Shown piece by piece: positions 45,963 through 57,825 of a stretch of 64,000 nt of DNA. Under the pieces are notes generated by a model, which was given only the letters and a program-made list of their open reading frames with translations, was not told the DNA's origin and did not search any database. Made by a program: the position numbers and the translations under genes. Source of the DNA: Bombyx mori (lineage: Eukaryota; Arthropoda; Insecta; Lepidoptera; Bombycidae); contig NC_085110.1 in the NCBI RefSeq assembly GCF_030269925.1, positions 5,084,001 through 5,148,000 of the forward strand, read 5' to 3'. Positions within the stretch are counted from its first letter, which is position 1; each line of letters starts with the position of its first letter.

Positions 45963-47724
45963 GTATATCACTCAACGTAAAATCAGATAAATCGTTTGTA
46001 AACAAGAATCGAACTTGACCAACGTGCCAGCGTATTTAAACGTTGAACAATACATTAATCAGTGCAAATATGATTTGTGCTGGTATTAAATGAAAATAAA
46101 TATTATTATAGAGGTGAGGGAGGCATATTGAATTACTAACAGAGTAAAAGCGAAGCGTCGATTTTGCACACGGGAGGGTAGAATTGCACAATACTTTGCA
46201 GTAGTTTTAATTTACTTAAGTATAATTTTTGTTTGGGGTCAGAAGGCGCGGAATATAGTTTTTAATATATTTTTTTCGATTTACAATAACTTAGTTATAC
46301 AAAATTATATGTTATGGCAGAATGGTTGAGGTCTGCTTTCCATTTATTTTATTGTTAAAAATAGAGGTATCACAACGCAAATGTCACCTCTAAGATATTA
46401 ATTAGGTCGTAGTTCATGGTGTTACCAAGTTCAAAGGATGTTCTGGTATGAGTTTGATAAATTTTCCATTAAAGCATCGTGGATTTCATTCGTTACACAC
46501 ATTATGACTAATAATTATTGTACTTATCCTTTGACTGAATTATGATATTGTCACATAGCTAGTCTGGCCTTCTTCTCTATAAGGTAACAGATTCTTCAGT
46601 ACAATTAACACTATACTACTACTTCTCTTACATATTTCATAAAAATCAATTAAAATCAGTATACATTTAACTTAGAGGATGGGAAATTTTGATAATATAT
46701 CTAATAATATATTTATTATTATTACCTGTATTTTAAAATATGCCTGACTAATATTTTTACTCTACGTGCTATTTGTGCTCTACAATGCGAAACTTCTGAA
46801 TGAATATTTGAGTTTAAAACCATGGAAAACACCGCTACTGCATTAAAAAGAAACATTCCCACTGATACTAATAAGTTTTTATTCTAATACAACTTCAACA
46901 AAAAAAAAATATGACGCTACGTTACAATAAATCAAAACAAGAAAAAGTGACACTAAATCATGTTCCCATACAAACGAATAATATAAAAACGGTATAGAAT
47001 TGTGTCATCTCTCATCAGAAGACAAAAGGCGGACTTTAATTGACGGCCCAAAAGTCCGTAGAAGCACAAAGGTGTTAGATGTCATGCCTTATCAACGGAA
47101 TTAAGGGCATATTATCTGCGATGAAAGGATTACACAGGTGTCCTGGAGCGGGTGTCGGAATACATAAAAAAAAACAATAAGAAAAGACGAAGATTTGTTT
47201 ACTTTTTTACATATGTAGTTTTCAAATGAGACTTGATATATTAAAATGAATTAACATGTGCCATAGTATCCTAATATTAAAATCTTACAATGGCACATAA
47301 CTTGTTATCAAACTAGACGAATGCGAAAAACCTATTTTTGATTCTTCGAAATCAGTCTGTATAAATAATCAATATTATTTTATGTCTTATTAAAACCACG
47401 CTAAATTCAAATCTCGATTCCTTGCTACTTCTGCGTATGACTCCCCACAATTGTAACTGACCATGAGTTAAGTGACTAAAAGATTTAATTCAAATAAGCC
47501 ACTTACACACATACATCATTCGAACACACACATTTTTGTGTAATTCAAGACTAGGTGTAACAAATTCACTAAAACGATAAGTAGTTAAAAGTACAGAAGA
47601 TTAAATATAGTATTATCGTTTTCTTCTGAAATTAAAATCGCTAATAGTATTTTTGTCTGCACTTTTAAATTCGGAAGCGATTTCAAGTAATTAAATAAGG
47701 TTAGGCTAATGTCAAATACATGTA
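45963..47724. other. AT-rich unique sequence
   Basis: No gene or repeat recognised. A short hairpin (GGACTTT...AAAGTCC) lies near 47030-47060. Confidence 0.4.
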
Positions 47725-47754
47725 GGGGAAAGTGGGGGAAACCCGAACGTGGGG

Positions 47755-47921
47755 AAAAAGAAAAAGGCGAAAAAGAAATTATCGACTACTTTTGTATTTT
47801 TTGTATTGATCCTCCCGTTGAAGACTGGATTGTGTGCTATGTGTGCAAAAAATGGGCTCACGAGAGTTGTACTGACGGACAATCAACATATTTAGGTTTT
47901 AAATGTGATCTATGTCGTTAA
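47755..47921 (+). pseudogene. C-terminal PHD-like finger of a pogo-like transposase
   Basis: The frame open from 47709 (an upstream ATG outside the element) covers a Lys/Glu-rich stretch and then CIFCIDPPVEDWIVCYVCKK, HESC and FKCDLC. Numbered from the 47709 ATG, the ligands are C29, C32, C43, C46, H51, C54, C66 and C69, a full C4HC3 PHD pattern, ending one residue before the stop. Such a finger at the extreme C-terminus is known in insect pogo/jerky-type DDE transposases. The finger is undamaged although the nuclease is gone. The ATG at 47709 lies in host flank and is probably fortuitous. Confidence 0.7.
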
Positions 47922-47972
47922 TAATGTTGGTTCGTAATCACCCCACTTGGTGTTCATATTTACCCGACTGAT

Positions 47973-48001
47973 GTCGGGCAAAGCGTTCGGCTTTGCCCGA
48001 C
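47973..48001. other. Perfect 12-bp-stem hairpin
   Basis: GTCGGGCAAAGC at 47973-47984 and GCTTTGCCCGAC at 47990-48001 pair perfectly around a 5-nt loop. It sits 50 bp after the stop of the PHD remnant, inside the pogo-like derivative. Confidence 0.85.
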
Positions 48002-48196
48002 TAAGGGTAAGGACTAAGGGTTTTGTTTTTCTTTCATATTGTTGCAATTTATTAAAAAAAGTATGAATGTTGATTAGTAAATAAGATAGACAGATAAGTA
48101 ACGTTTATAATAAAAAAGTTAAAAAAAATCTGTTATCAAATTCCATTGTTTTATTTAAGTTTTCCCTTAGGTGTTCGTATTTCCCCCACTTTCCCC

Positions 48197-51100
48197 TAGG
48201 TACTTTAATTTAAGAGGATTCATAAAAATATAACCTTTTTAAAGCATGTAATAAGCACGCAAGCTATACTAACTTGATCGATGAAATGTCTTCAAGTATA
48301 CGTCATCATACCAAAATGTTACAGTTATGAGGATCTATATCATTATTCCTCCATTGAGGAAGTTCCTTTACGAACGTCATCTGCGATGCACTTTGTCTCG
48401 CTTCTCGCGTTACCTGTCACAGGCACCCATTAGTGCTGTGACCTCCCACGTTTCTAACTTTACCCTCTCCAACTTACCCTCTACGTCTTGGCAGCTCGCC
48501 AAAATAAGTTTGCGCTCGGAAAACAACGATTCGACGGTAGAACTAAGCGATAACGTTCGATTTCCTCTGCAATATCGTTCTTTTGACGGTAAATGTAAAT
48601 TCGGTAGTGTGCGTTGACCCAAAACTTCTCATTTGCTCTGTGATTACTCGCCGTGCATTTGATATTGACAGTGGGTAATAGCGAGTGGTCGGAGCGATAA
48701 TTTCGGTTTTGTATTGATATATTTCTTGTTGTTATTGCTGACTTTAACATTAATCTCATTTATTTAAGACTTCTATTAGCTTTTAAAATATCGATTAAAA
48801 CTAAAAGCAGTAATAATAAAAACCAATTTGTTGTTAAATTATCGATTGCATTACCGAAGGTCTGGTTCGGAAATTTGGTGACCGTAATTCAACAACGCCT
48901 TAAGTATTCTATATTACCATTATTTTACACGACGCGCAGTAAGTAATCATACAAAACAATCATGCTATTGTCACTGAGCACCCCGAGCGCACTCATTTGA
49001 CTCTATTAAATTTAAAATAATCACCGTGAAACTGTCAAAAAACTTGGAAGAAATTACGAATACCTTGACGCAACGTGCCTCTCACCCGAAGAACAATATT
49101 AAACAGCTCACATGCGAGAATCGCCGCAGGAAATGACAATTATTTTTGGTCGAAAACATAAACGGGAGAATGGTTCGTCTTTCACACGCGCAAAATACCT
49201 TGAAACAGCCTTTTGTGGGGACGCGACATGGCGACACAAAAAATTTCCATTCACTAAAATAGGTTAATCGTGAAATTTATGTTCGTACTTGACGTACCGG
49301 GAACGGAAACTTATTTCTTCGATGCCGACTTTAAAATATTGATGATTAAAATTTAATACAATCAATGTCTATTCTTACTTACTTAAACATTACAACGATG
49401 AACAAGTTGCTAATGAAACAAGAATTGATTATGGCAACATTGTGAAACCAACAGAATCTATGGGGCTAATATTAGGTATACAACGTAGAATCATGAAGAC
49501 CCTAAAAACACAAATACTTATTTAATAGAAAAAAATACATCGTAATTTATGTAGATAATTGCAGTTAATTATTAAATAGATTACAAAGAATCTTAAATAG
49601 TTTGGCTATTAATCAGATATATGTTTACGTCACCTACTTTTATCAGAATTTACTTATTTAAGTAGGCACTCCTAAATCGAATGCAGTTTCAATACTGGGA
49701 AGAATCGGCAAGAAGCTCAGCTTCAAACATTCACACAACTCCTTAACTGTAGGACAAATAGATATAATTCGACTACAGTCCTAATTGCATTGTTGCTGTA
49801 CAAATTCTAATTAATTTATTATTAACTTAGTTTAAAACGTTGATTTTCTAATTTTATTTTTGTATTTCTAACCGCAGTAGTGGTATATCTATAACATTTA
49901 AACATTCCCAATAATATATGTTTGTTTTAACAATCCCAGGCTTACCGTTCGCTAGGAAGGAGATTTTAAGCGAATGGCTGACGGAATATCGTCGTAAGCC
50001 ACAAGTCACTTAAATGGTTATGAGGGAAAGTCTTAGGTACATTAATACATCGATGATCACAATTAAAATTCTAATAATATCGTAACCCCGTAATCGTATT
50101 TTCACACTGGCATCGGCGTAGCCGGCGTAAGATATTAAAAATAGCAAATAAAGTAACAAAATTATCGCATTCGTATTCAACAAAGAGAACCGCAACACAG
50201 TATAATCAATATAACTAATGAAATAAATTATAATAACCTTATTCACTTACGCTAACTACACCTAATGGCTACTCTATCTAACTATACATTCCGAACACGG
50301 AGCGGTCGAAAATTAAAAAAAAAAATCTCGGCAAAGGAACAATGCCACGCTGTCTGCCAGTCGACAGGTATATGACGAGGCACATTTTATTGGTTTTCCG
50401 AAACATTCCCTGCCCTATTAATAAATGAGTGGCATGGAAGAAAAAAAACCGTAGAATCCATTTGTCAGGAGGCTGGTGATTTATGTGCAAGGACTCCGGG
50501 TTTCCTAGAAGAACGACGAGTTTTGTTCTATTTACTTACCTGTCACTTTGATTTAGAGCCGTGTATGGTACATAGCCCGTAATGGATTCTTAGTTTTCAA
50601 AATCATTTATCGCTCTTGCAACATCAATGCTACGACAAAAATAAGGGACGATTATGAAATTAAAGTTCTTGGTGTAATTATCAAACGTATAAAGATTATT
50701 CGTAGGTCGTAATTGTATTAGGTATATATGACAGCTTATTTAACTTACATTAATAAATTAAGTAAAAATTGAAGATTAATTTTTCAAAAAAATTATAATT
50801 CTAAAAACATTTACTGGTAGTTGTGACTATTAGAAAAATATTATCGTTCGGTAATAAATATTTAGAATTCCCATGAGAATTAAATTCGTGTATTTTTTAT
50901 TTAACTTAGACCTATGCTCCGGGAATATATATGAGAAATAAATATATATTGTATCGCTTACATGACGGTAATTCGAATTCTATTTTTGCTGATTTCACCC
51001 TTCAAGCGTAACATAAAAAAAAAGTAAATCAAATAATGACACGATAGATATAAAACGGCATTCCCTTTCTTCATAAACCGGACAGTTCATGGACTGTTCG

Positions 51101-51583
51101 AATTAACGATATCGCTTCGTCACGGCGATACGATCGATACCTCGACGGTATCACACCGCGATCGCTCCGCCGATTGTGCTGACCTCACGTAGGTGTTACT
51201 TATCGAACGATGCTCAGAATATTCCTTCCGCTGCGGTATTTTAATTATGTTCGAAGGAATCATGCGGAATGATGCGTCGATCGATTAGCCGACCACTAAA
51301 TAAGGTTACAGATTTAATAAATACAAATTATATAAATATTTAATTATCGTCGTTATATTTAATTATCGATTTAATCGTTTTCTATTTGTATAATACATAA
51401 ATAGAAATTTCATTGTATATATATAAGTGGGAAGATCGGTACTTTTTGGTTAATTCAGACTGGCACACTAGTTTTATTTTAAAAGAAGAAAATATTCATA
51501 GTATTTTTTTAGTAATATTTTTGTTGAAAGAATATGGTTTTGTTGTTTAACTAAAGACCCTCTAGATTTCGCCATACCATCCC
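48197..51583. other. AT-rich sequence, no gene supported
   Basis: Opposing ORFs at 48.33-48.76 kb (70-96 codons) lack domains. A CpG-richer segment at 51.06-51.26 kb includes the palindrome ACAGTTCATGGACTGT. Nothing else recognised. Confidence 0.35.
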
Positions 51584-51685
51584 ACATAGGGCCTTGGTAT
51601 TCTCGATCTTTATAAACGATTAAATCTGTAAATATATATGTATATACAAAAATAAATTAGAATCGAGAATACCGAGGTCCTATGT
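51584..51685 (+). ncRNA. Candidate small-RNA precursor hairpin
   Basis: The arms 51584-51607 and 51662-51685 pair over 24 positions with no bulge. The only two non-Watson-Crick positions are G.U and U.G if the + strand is transcribed (they would be A.C mismatches on the other strand). The loop is 54 nt and AT-rich. This resembles a pre-miRNA with a long loop, but a small inverted-repeat transposon could look the same. No known miRNA is recognised. Confidence 0.35.
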
Positions 51686-52439
51686 AAAATTTAATATTTC
51701 AAGAGCTACAATCCCCGGAAGCCTATTGTTCGACAACGACCGAAAATAGAGGAACGCGTCAAATCTCTCGTTAATCTAGAAGCGTTTCGAATTTTACACT
51801 CAACAAAAAAAAAATTGCTAATCCGCGGCCTCTTTGACTACATTGAACGTTGCTAGAAAGATATTTGTTTCACAAGAAATACCTTAAAAAGCACGGGCTT
51901 ATTGATTTCTGCGAAGTCGTCGAGCCGTAAGGATAATGTTCCCTTACGGGCCGGGAACAAATTACTCGTTCACGGACACAGAGATCTGTGTTCACGGATA
52001 AACTCATCTCTAATTTCGACAGAAATATCCCAATCTCGGATACGGTAATCCAAGGAAAAAATTACCTGAATACGTACTTTTCAATGGTTCTCACGAGGCA
52101 AGTTTGCGTTATAAAAATAAAATAACAAAATGAGGCTAGTACGTATTTTATTCTTCTTCTAGTGAGTTAATGGAAAATGGTTGTTTTTATTATTATTAAT
52201 ATTCGATTTTCGATTTAGATTTTTTTAGTTAGTTAAGTAAGTTGTATCTGCCTTAAGCAATGAAGTCGTAGTCTCAAGTTAGGGTTGTCGTCACCTTCAT
52301 GTCGTAACTCATGACTACTTCACCGAAAATACAGGTCTCTTTTATTCATAATTTACCCTCCCAGCATTAAGTAAGATTGTTTACCAAAATATTTTTTGAG
52401 ATTTATTTTGGAACGCGATGATAGCCTATGATAAAGATT
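51686..52439. other. AT-rich sequence
   Basis: Nothing recognised. Confidence 0.35.
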
Positions 52440-53000
52440 TAGGTGATAGTCACGGCGCAACCTGAGGGGGTTAAGACTGCGCCGCACGCTACCGTCACTT
52501 TAGCGCGCTGGCACCAGGAGGACGGGACGTCGCATCAGCGGCTGCGGCCTGCGATGCAGTCTGCATTGTTGTCTTCACTGTCGTCGCATATTGTGTAAGA
52601 GCAACCCGGTCGGTGGTGTATCGCATTACGACCCGGCAGGCTGGTTCTGACCCAGCGAAGTATCCCGGAACACCAGCGGCATCGAACGGGCGGCCTAGTA
52701 GGGTTGGTCGTCGACTATCGCTTCGACGATCCGTCGGTCGGGCGTCCTCGGGTAGCGCCGCGAGTCTGGTTGTAGTGTTGACCGCGGGAACCTTGCTACT
52801 CTAACCAGGTTCTGACCCCGGACGGAGATCGGACGTTGTATAAGAGTGCAGGGGCGTCGATTAGTGCGGTAGGGGCTTAAAAACATCCTTGGGCCCGAGG
52901 TCTGCTTAACATCTGTAGATCGCCTAGTGCCATATACCCCGCCACCCTCTAGGCGCGGAGAACTCGTAGAAGGATCGACCCTCAGCCAGGGAAAAAAATA
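52440..53000. other. GC/CpG-rich island of unknown origin
   Basis: Much richer in GC than its surroundings. ORFs of 63 codons on both strands have no domain. The abrupt borders and base composition suggest the 5' UTR or an inner part of a GC-rich retroelement, or an inserted host CpG segment. No identity claimed. Confidence 0.3.
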
Positions 53001-53039
53001 TCAAGATGACTATCACGATTTAGGAATAGTATTGGGTAA

Positions 53040-53199
53040 TGTAAAAATGAAACCTGCAAAAATTATTTTTTGAGTATTTACTATATAATTAATACAGACT
53101 TTAAAGTGGGTGGTGGCATTCACGTGGTTATGATTATGGATTATGGTAACAACTTAACATCAGGGAAGTGAGCTCGTTCACTCATCCACAATAAAAATA
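53040..53199 (+). repeat. Degenerate Bm1 with internal losses
   Basis: GTAAAAATGAAACCTGCAAA, GTGGGTGGTGGCATTCACGT and GAGCTCGTTCACTCATCCAC-AATAAAAA keep the Bm1 order. Most of the core is gone. Confidence 0.6.
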
Positions 53200-54408
53200 G
53201 GAAAAAATTAAGAAATCACTTAATGCTGTAGGTACTAGTTAGTAATCATACTTGGCGTCTATTAGGTCACATATATATGCATACTTAACAAATGGTGTGC
53301 ATTATGTTTTTTATCTAAACTACTAATTTATTAACTAAATTTATTTTTGACTGATCGCTTCCCGTCATATAGACACAACGAATATAGGTTTTAAATTAAG
53401 AACTAAAATGGAACTATAAAAACGTAGCAAAAAATCTAACTTAGAAATAGCATCTTTGACGTAATTAATAACTCGGTTCGAAGATGAAAAACATCGGATC
53501 CTTAATGAAATAAGATGACGCATGATCGATCAAAATAATAATTAATAATAGATCGGCATCGAGTGCCGACCGTGATGGATCCCAGCACTTAGTCATCGCG
53601 TTTAATTAAAAATAGCCGCCAAAATTAACGGTCGTATTACAAATTTTTGAGTATCACTCGTCATTAACGCGTTGATCACGATAATTATAATTACTATTGT
53701 TGCGTCAGACGTTCGACAAGTATACGAGAACTTTAAGGCGGCGGACAGTCAATATTGCGTTTCCTATAATCATCAATCAACAATTGCATAGTGTAACCGT
53801 CGCTGTGTCGTAACGTACTTTGACAAATCGAAGAAGAAGTCGATTAAGCGTATGCGCAATTACTACTAAAATTGTAATTGCTGTAACCTTTAATAATGTT
53901 GTCGGTACGTCGAATTGATCGACAAGACATATTGAGAAAGAACGTATTTATTAAACTTGTAAATGATACGTTCAAGGCGCCTGTCCGACTAAGTTTATGT
54001 TAAAAGATTAAAATGTTCGATGTGTAATTCTAGAAGTTTCGATAAATGAACTTTCCATATTATAATACTGTGACAGTGAAACGATAATTCCGAATTCTTG
54101 TCGTATCTTCTGTAATCGAAACTAAAACTGATAAATCGATCGTAGATTTACATAGTCTAATATTTTTTTGATGAAAATTAGATTGAATACTCAATTGGTG
54201 TTACAGATGTACCTACCTACATACGTCGTTTGCACTAGCCTCGCTCACGTGACCATATTGAGTTCGTGATCCGTTCTAATTCATTGCGTGAAGTTCATGA
54301 ATGAATCCCTCTTTCTGATATAGGATCTGATATAAGCACTATCTTTTAAAAATGAGGTTTGAGAAGGACGTTCTATTTAGCAGCGTATATGCACTATCTA
54401 TATATACA
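53200..54408. other. AT-rich unique sequence
   Basis: No gene or repeat recognised. Confidence 0.35.
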
Positions 54409-54432
54409 TACATACATACATACATACATACA
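54409..54432 (+). repeat. (TACA)n microsatellite
   Basis: Six tandem TACA units directly before repeat B copy 3. Confidence 0.85.
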
Positions 54433-54435
54433 GGG

Positions 54436-54697
54436 CCGGTCACCGTCTTAGTCGAACCCGTCGCTTACGAAGAAGGGCTCGACGAGCGAATTAACCCATG
54501 GACACAGCCCACTGAGTTTCTCACCGGATCTTCTCAGTGGGTCGCGTTTCCGATCCGGTGGTAGATTCTGCGAAGCACTGCTCTTGCTAGGGCCACTGTT
54601 AGCAACGCTTCCGGTTTGAGTCCCATGAGCTCACCTACATGTTCGGGTAAAGCTGAAATAGCCTCTCAAGGCTATCAGCATAGGTAGGAAAAAAAAC
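54436..54697 (+). repeat. Interspersed repeat B, copy 3
   Basis: GTCGAACCCGTCGCTTACGA, TGAGTTTCTCACCGGATCTT, TTCTGCGAAGCACTGCTCTT and the A-tailed end ATCAGCATAGGTAGGAAAAA. The frame VEPVAYEEGLDERINP is open. Confidence 0.78.
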
Positions 54698-54859
54698 ATA
54701 CATATGCTCTAAATGGTCCCGTTAACGAGTGCACAAGAAAAACCGCGGTACGCGAAGAATGGCGACGTCTTGTGTGTGAAACGTACTGTGGTTTTAGTTA
54801 GCGTAGGGTGTTAAAACTGAATGATAGTTCCCACAGGATTATACAGTTTATTTGTTCTT

Positions 54860-55168
54860 TTAAACACAATAATAGTCAACACCTTCTCTTGAATGTATCG
54901 AAATACCACTGTCGGAGCCTTGAATTTCAGCATCACCAGTAGCCGAATGTCTGAATGTGAGATTCAGTAGATAGCGATTTTGTAACGCTCTACGTTTTGG
55001 TTTGGCAATAATTTCAACAGCTGTTTGGATTGTGGCATCCAGGTTGCCTGTGATGTAGTAAAACTTTGTCTCGTCCGTCTTGATGTTTGCTAAAGCAAAC
55101 TGTGCTTCCATCTGAGAGAACCAAAGTGAGGGTTTCTCGGCCTAAAATGGGGGTATCCGCACGCCCAC
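54860..55168 (-). pseudogene. LTR-retrotransposon gag remnant
   Basis: On the minus strand the frame reads RIPPF, a stop (complement of 55142-55144, where related proteins have Trp), then WFSQMEAQFALANI and TKFYYITGNLD, and EII at about 55000. This pattern is typical of the N-terminal gag domain of insect Ty3/Gypsy-like retrotransposons. Beyond about 54995 the match fades, although the frame stays open to 54860. No pol motifs or LTRs were found nearby, so this is an isolated, broken fragment. Confidence 0.6.
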
Positions 55169-55836
55169 ACGCCCACACGATAAGTTTCTGGAGCATCACC
55201 ACGGTACCACCACCCGGACTGATGACCATGACGACTCTGCCAAGAGCGCAAGCGACTAAAAAGAAAAACGCACTATCTATGTCTTTTTTTATTGAACACC
55301 CCGCATCATTGTTTGATTGTAAATAATTTAAAATAAAAATCTACATTCAGAACATATACGAGAGACTATAGGTTAATTTAAATTCTGGATTGAAATAGAA
55401 TTACAAATATACGCGTCGTATGACAATATTTAACGCAAGAACCAAGTTTCTATCTTAACATTCATATGCATGTTCATTTGAAATAAAATTTACATAGATA
55501 ACATCACGCTTCTTGGAACTACGTACTTACGTAGGTACTTTAAACATACCAGTACTATTTCTTTCATGAAATAAGTTTTTTTAATGCATTGGGTTTATTG
55601 GGTTGGTATTTATTAGGTTGTTTATGAAAGTTGAAACATTCTCTGATTTCGTTGAATTTTTAATAATTTAATTCAAATTCTCATTTTATAATGATCAGTT
55701 TAAGGTAATTAATATTTTCTTTCTTGATATGCGCATGAGAGAACAGTGAAATTTGTTCTCATATAATTATTTTAGCTGAGAGAGAATTACTAATTTATTA
55801 AATTACAATGAAATGCTTAAAAAACATTAAACTTAC
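55169..55836. other. AT-rich spacer
   Basis: Nothing recognised. Confidence 0.35.
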
Positions 55837-56085
55837 TTTTTTTTTTTATTGCTTAGATGAGTGGACGAGCTCACAGCCCACCTGGTGTTAAGTGGTTACT
55901 GGAGCCCATAGACATCTACAACGTAAATGCGCCACCCACCTTGAGATATAAGTTCTAAGGTCTCAATTATAGTTACAACGGCTGCCCCACCCTTCAAACC
56001 GAAACGCATTACTGCTTCACGGCAGAAATAGGCAGGGTGGTGGTACCTACCCGTGCGGACTCACAAGAGGTCCTACCACCAGTAA
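55837..56085 (-). repeat. Bm1 SINE, headless, inverted
   Basis: T-run, TTGCTTAGATGAGTGGACGA, to GAGGTCCTACCACCAGTAAA. One of the least diverged copies. Confidence 0.93.
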
Positions 56086-56595
56086 AAAAAAGTACTTATT
56101 ACAGATAGTTAGTAGAAGTTACTTATTACAAATTGAAATACCAAATCCTAACTTAGGAAGAAACATTTTAATGCTCGGAATGAGGGAAGATATTGTCTTC
56201 AATGAGTTATTAAAAAATCGTTGACCTAATAAATCAGATATCATTAATTTTCTATCAATCATTGCAGGTTGCAAGTGCATTACATAGGTGGTAGTTGTAT
56301 AATTAGATTAGTGAGATATATCGTGAGGGAGGTATAATTGTGGTGCGAGCATCGGCTTCGTGTGATGGGCGAACTCCGCGGGGCGTCCGCTATGCGCCCG
56401 CGCCGCTAGCTGCAATTACAATACGAGGATCGTAACTTGGATGTCTTGAATTATTTAAAAAACTTGACGATCATATAAAGTATAATGTTTCAAATAAAAA
56501 TGTGCATGGGCCAGTGCCATATTGTGACGTCATAGCTGTCAATTGGAAAAAATAGATAAAGTCAATAAAAAAAGGTAGGATTTTTTAAATATTAA
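56086..56595. other. Spacer with a short CpG-rich patch
   Basis: CpG-rich at 56.34-56.42 kb. No ORF or repeat. Confidence 0.35.
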
Positions 56596-56901
56596 TCTAT
56601 ATACATATATCTATAAGTATAAAAATGAATTGCTGTTCGTTAGTCTCGCTAAAAGTCGAAAGCGGCTGGACTTATTTGGCTAATTTTAGTCTTGAATTAT
56701 TTGTAGAAATCCAGAGCAGGTTAGGCAAAGGTAGATAAATATGAAAATACTCTGAATTAAATAAAAATAACAATTTTGTGTTTCCTTTAATGTGTCCCCC
56801 ATCGGACGAATTCCTTTTGTTTGTTTTAAGTTTATTTTATACAAAAGTTTAGGTATTTTATTTATAGATTGAGGCACTACGAAGTCTGCCGGGTCAGCTA
56901 G
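56596..56901 (+). mobile_element. Non-autonomous Helitron-like element, second family
   Basis: Starts TCTATATACATATATC after an A (an alternative start, TCTATAAG, lies at 56610), continues AAAAATGAATTGCTGTTCGT and GGCTGGACTTATTTGGCTAA, and ends TCTGCCGGGTCAGCTAG before a T. The whole pattern is widespread in Lepidoptera. A short imperfect hairpin (GGCACTACGAAGTCTGCC) precedes the CTAG. It carries no transposase. Confidence 0.6.
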
Positions 56902-57347
56902 TTTATAATACAAATCTTTAAGTTTGCCAATTTTACTCATCCCACTGCTTGAGTTATCATCATCGTCGCCCATCCATAGATTATAGGGCCCGACAGCGTT
57001 GCAGCCTTGATTTTTAAATAGGTTGTTTTTTTACATAATCTAAATTCATGTTTAATTTACCTCGACCAGTACTCAACATATCAAGAAAATTATAAAGGTG
57101 TGTATAGTTCATTAAAACAAACATATTAATAGTCTTCATAGTTAGGCAAAAAATTTACTAAAAAATAGAAGTTTTTTTGTTTTGTTTTTGCTGTCCATAC
57201 TTTTTTATCGAACTTTGACAGATCAAGGTTAGTGACGTGCACATTCTTATTTGAAACGCATTATATCCTCTTTGGTTTTCACGTGTCGTAGACAAATTTA
57301 AAATTACTATTATTGTTGCACATATTTATATCATAAAATTAATATTC

Positions 57348-57490
57348 CCGGTACCGGAAGACGTAACGTGCCGACGACCTATTGAGGTTCGCGGGGATCC
57401 GCTGGATGCAAGCAGCGCAGGATCTATCGTTGTGGCGAGGCTTAGGGTAGGCCTATGTCCAGCAGTGGACTTTTGTGGGCCGACAGATAG
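57348..57490 (+). pseudogene. RTE-type LINE ORF2 C-terminus
   Basis: The frame reads GIRWMQAAQDLSLWRGLG, stop (57447-57449, GAG expected), then AYVQQWTFVG. It has the same C-terminal pattern as the inverted fragment at 35.8 kb but is a different, older copy. Confidence 0.75.
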
Positions 57491-57825
57491 ATACTGATGT
57501 GTGTGTATTCCCACTAATACTCATATTCATGTGTATTCGTAACTATAAATTTTATAGCAAATTACACTATAGTTAGCACGGTATTCTAAAATCGACGAAT
57601 AAGATCTTAGTCATCTGTGACCATGAAAATTAAGTATTCGAAATAGTAAAGTGAAAATAATAAACTAGATTAAGCCGTAAAAGCAGTTTTAATTGTGCAT
57701 TCATATTTGTTAATAAAACTCGAAAGGACCAACCTTAATTTGGGTTAAATTATTTTATTGTTACCAACACTCTTGTGAAAATGTTAAATATCATAACTAT
57801 TCGAATAAGGTAATGACTCTGTCAA

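Larger units (their letters stand above)
47725..48196 (+). mobile_element. Short pogo/Tigger-like derivative, 472 bp
   Basis: Left end GGGGAAAGTGGGGGAAACCC, and right end in reverse complement GGGGAAAGTGGGGGAAATAC. The inverted termini are about 24 bp with two mismatches, flanked by TA at 47723-47724 and 48197-48198. Inside is a C-terminal PHD-like coding stretch with its stop at 47919-47921, then a strong hairpin and AT-rich 3' DNA. The transposase core has been deleted, so it is non-autonomous. Confidence 0.78.

Noticed and set aside
52613..52886. 63-codon ORFs on both strands in the GC-rich island
   Set aside because: GC-rich DNA lacks stop codons by composition. Arg/Ser-rich products without motifs.
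54700..54790. Short + frame with REEWRRLV as a further LINE C-terminus
   Set aside because: The match is too short and generic to separate from chance.
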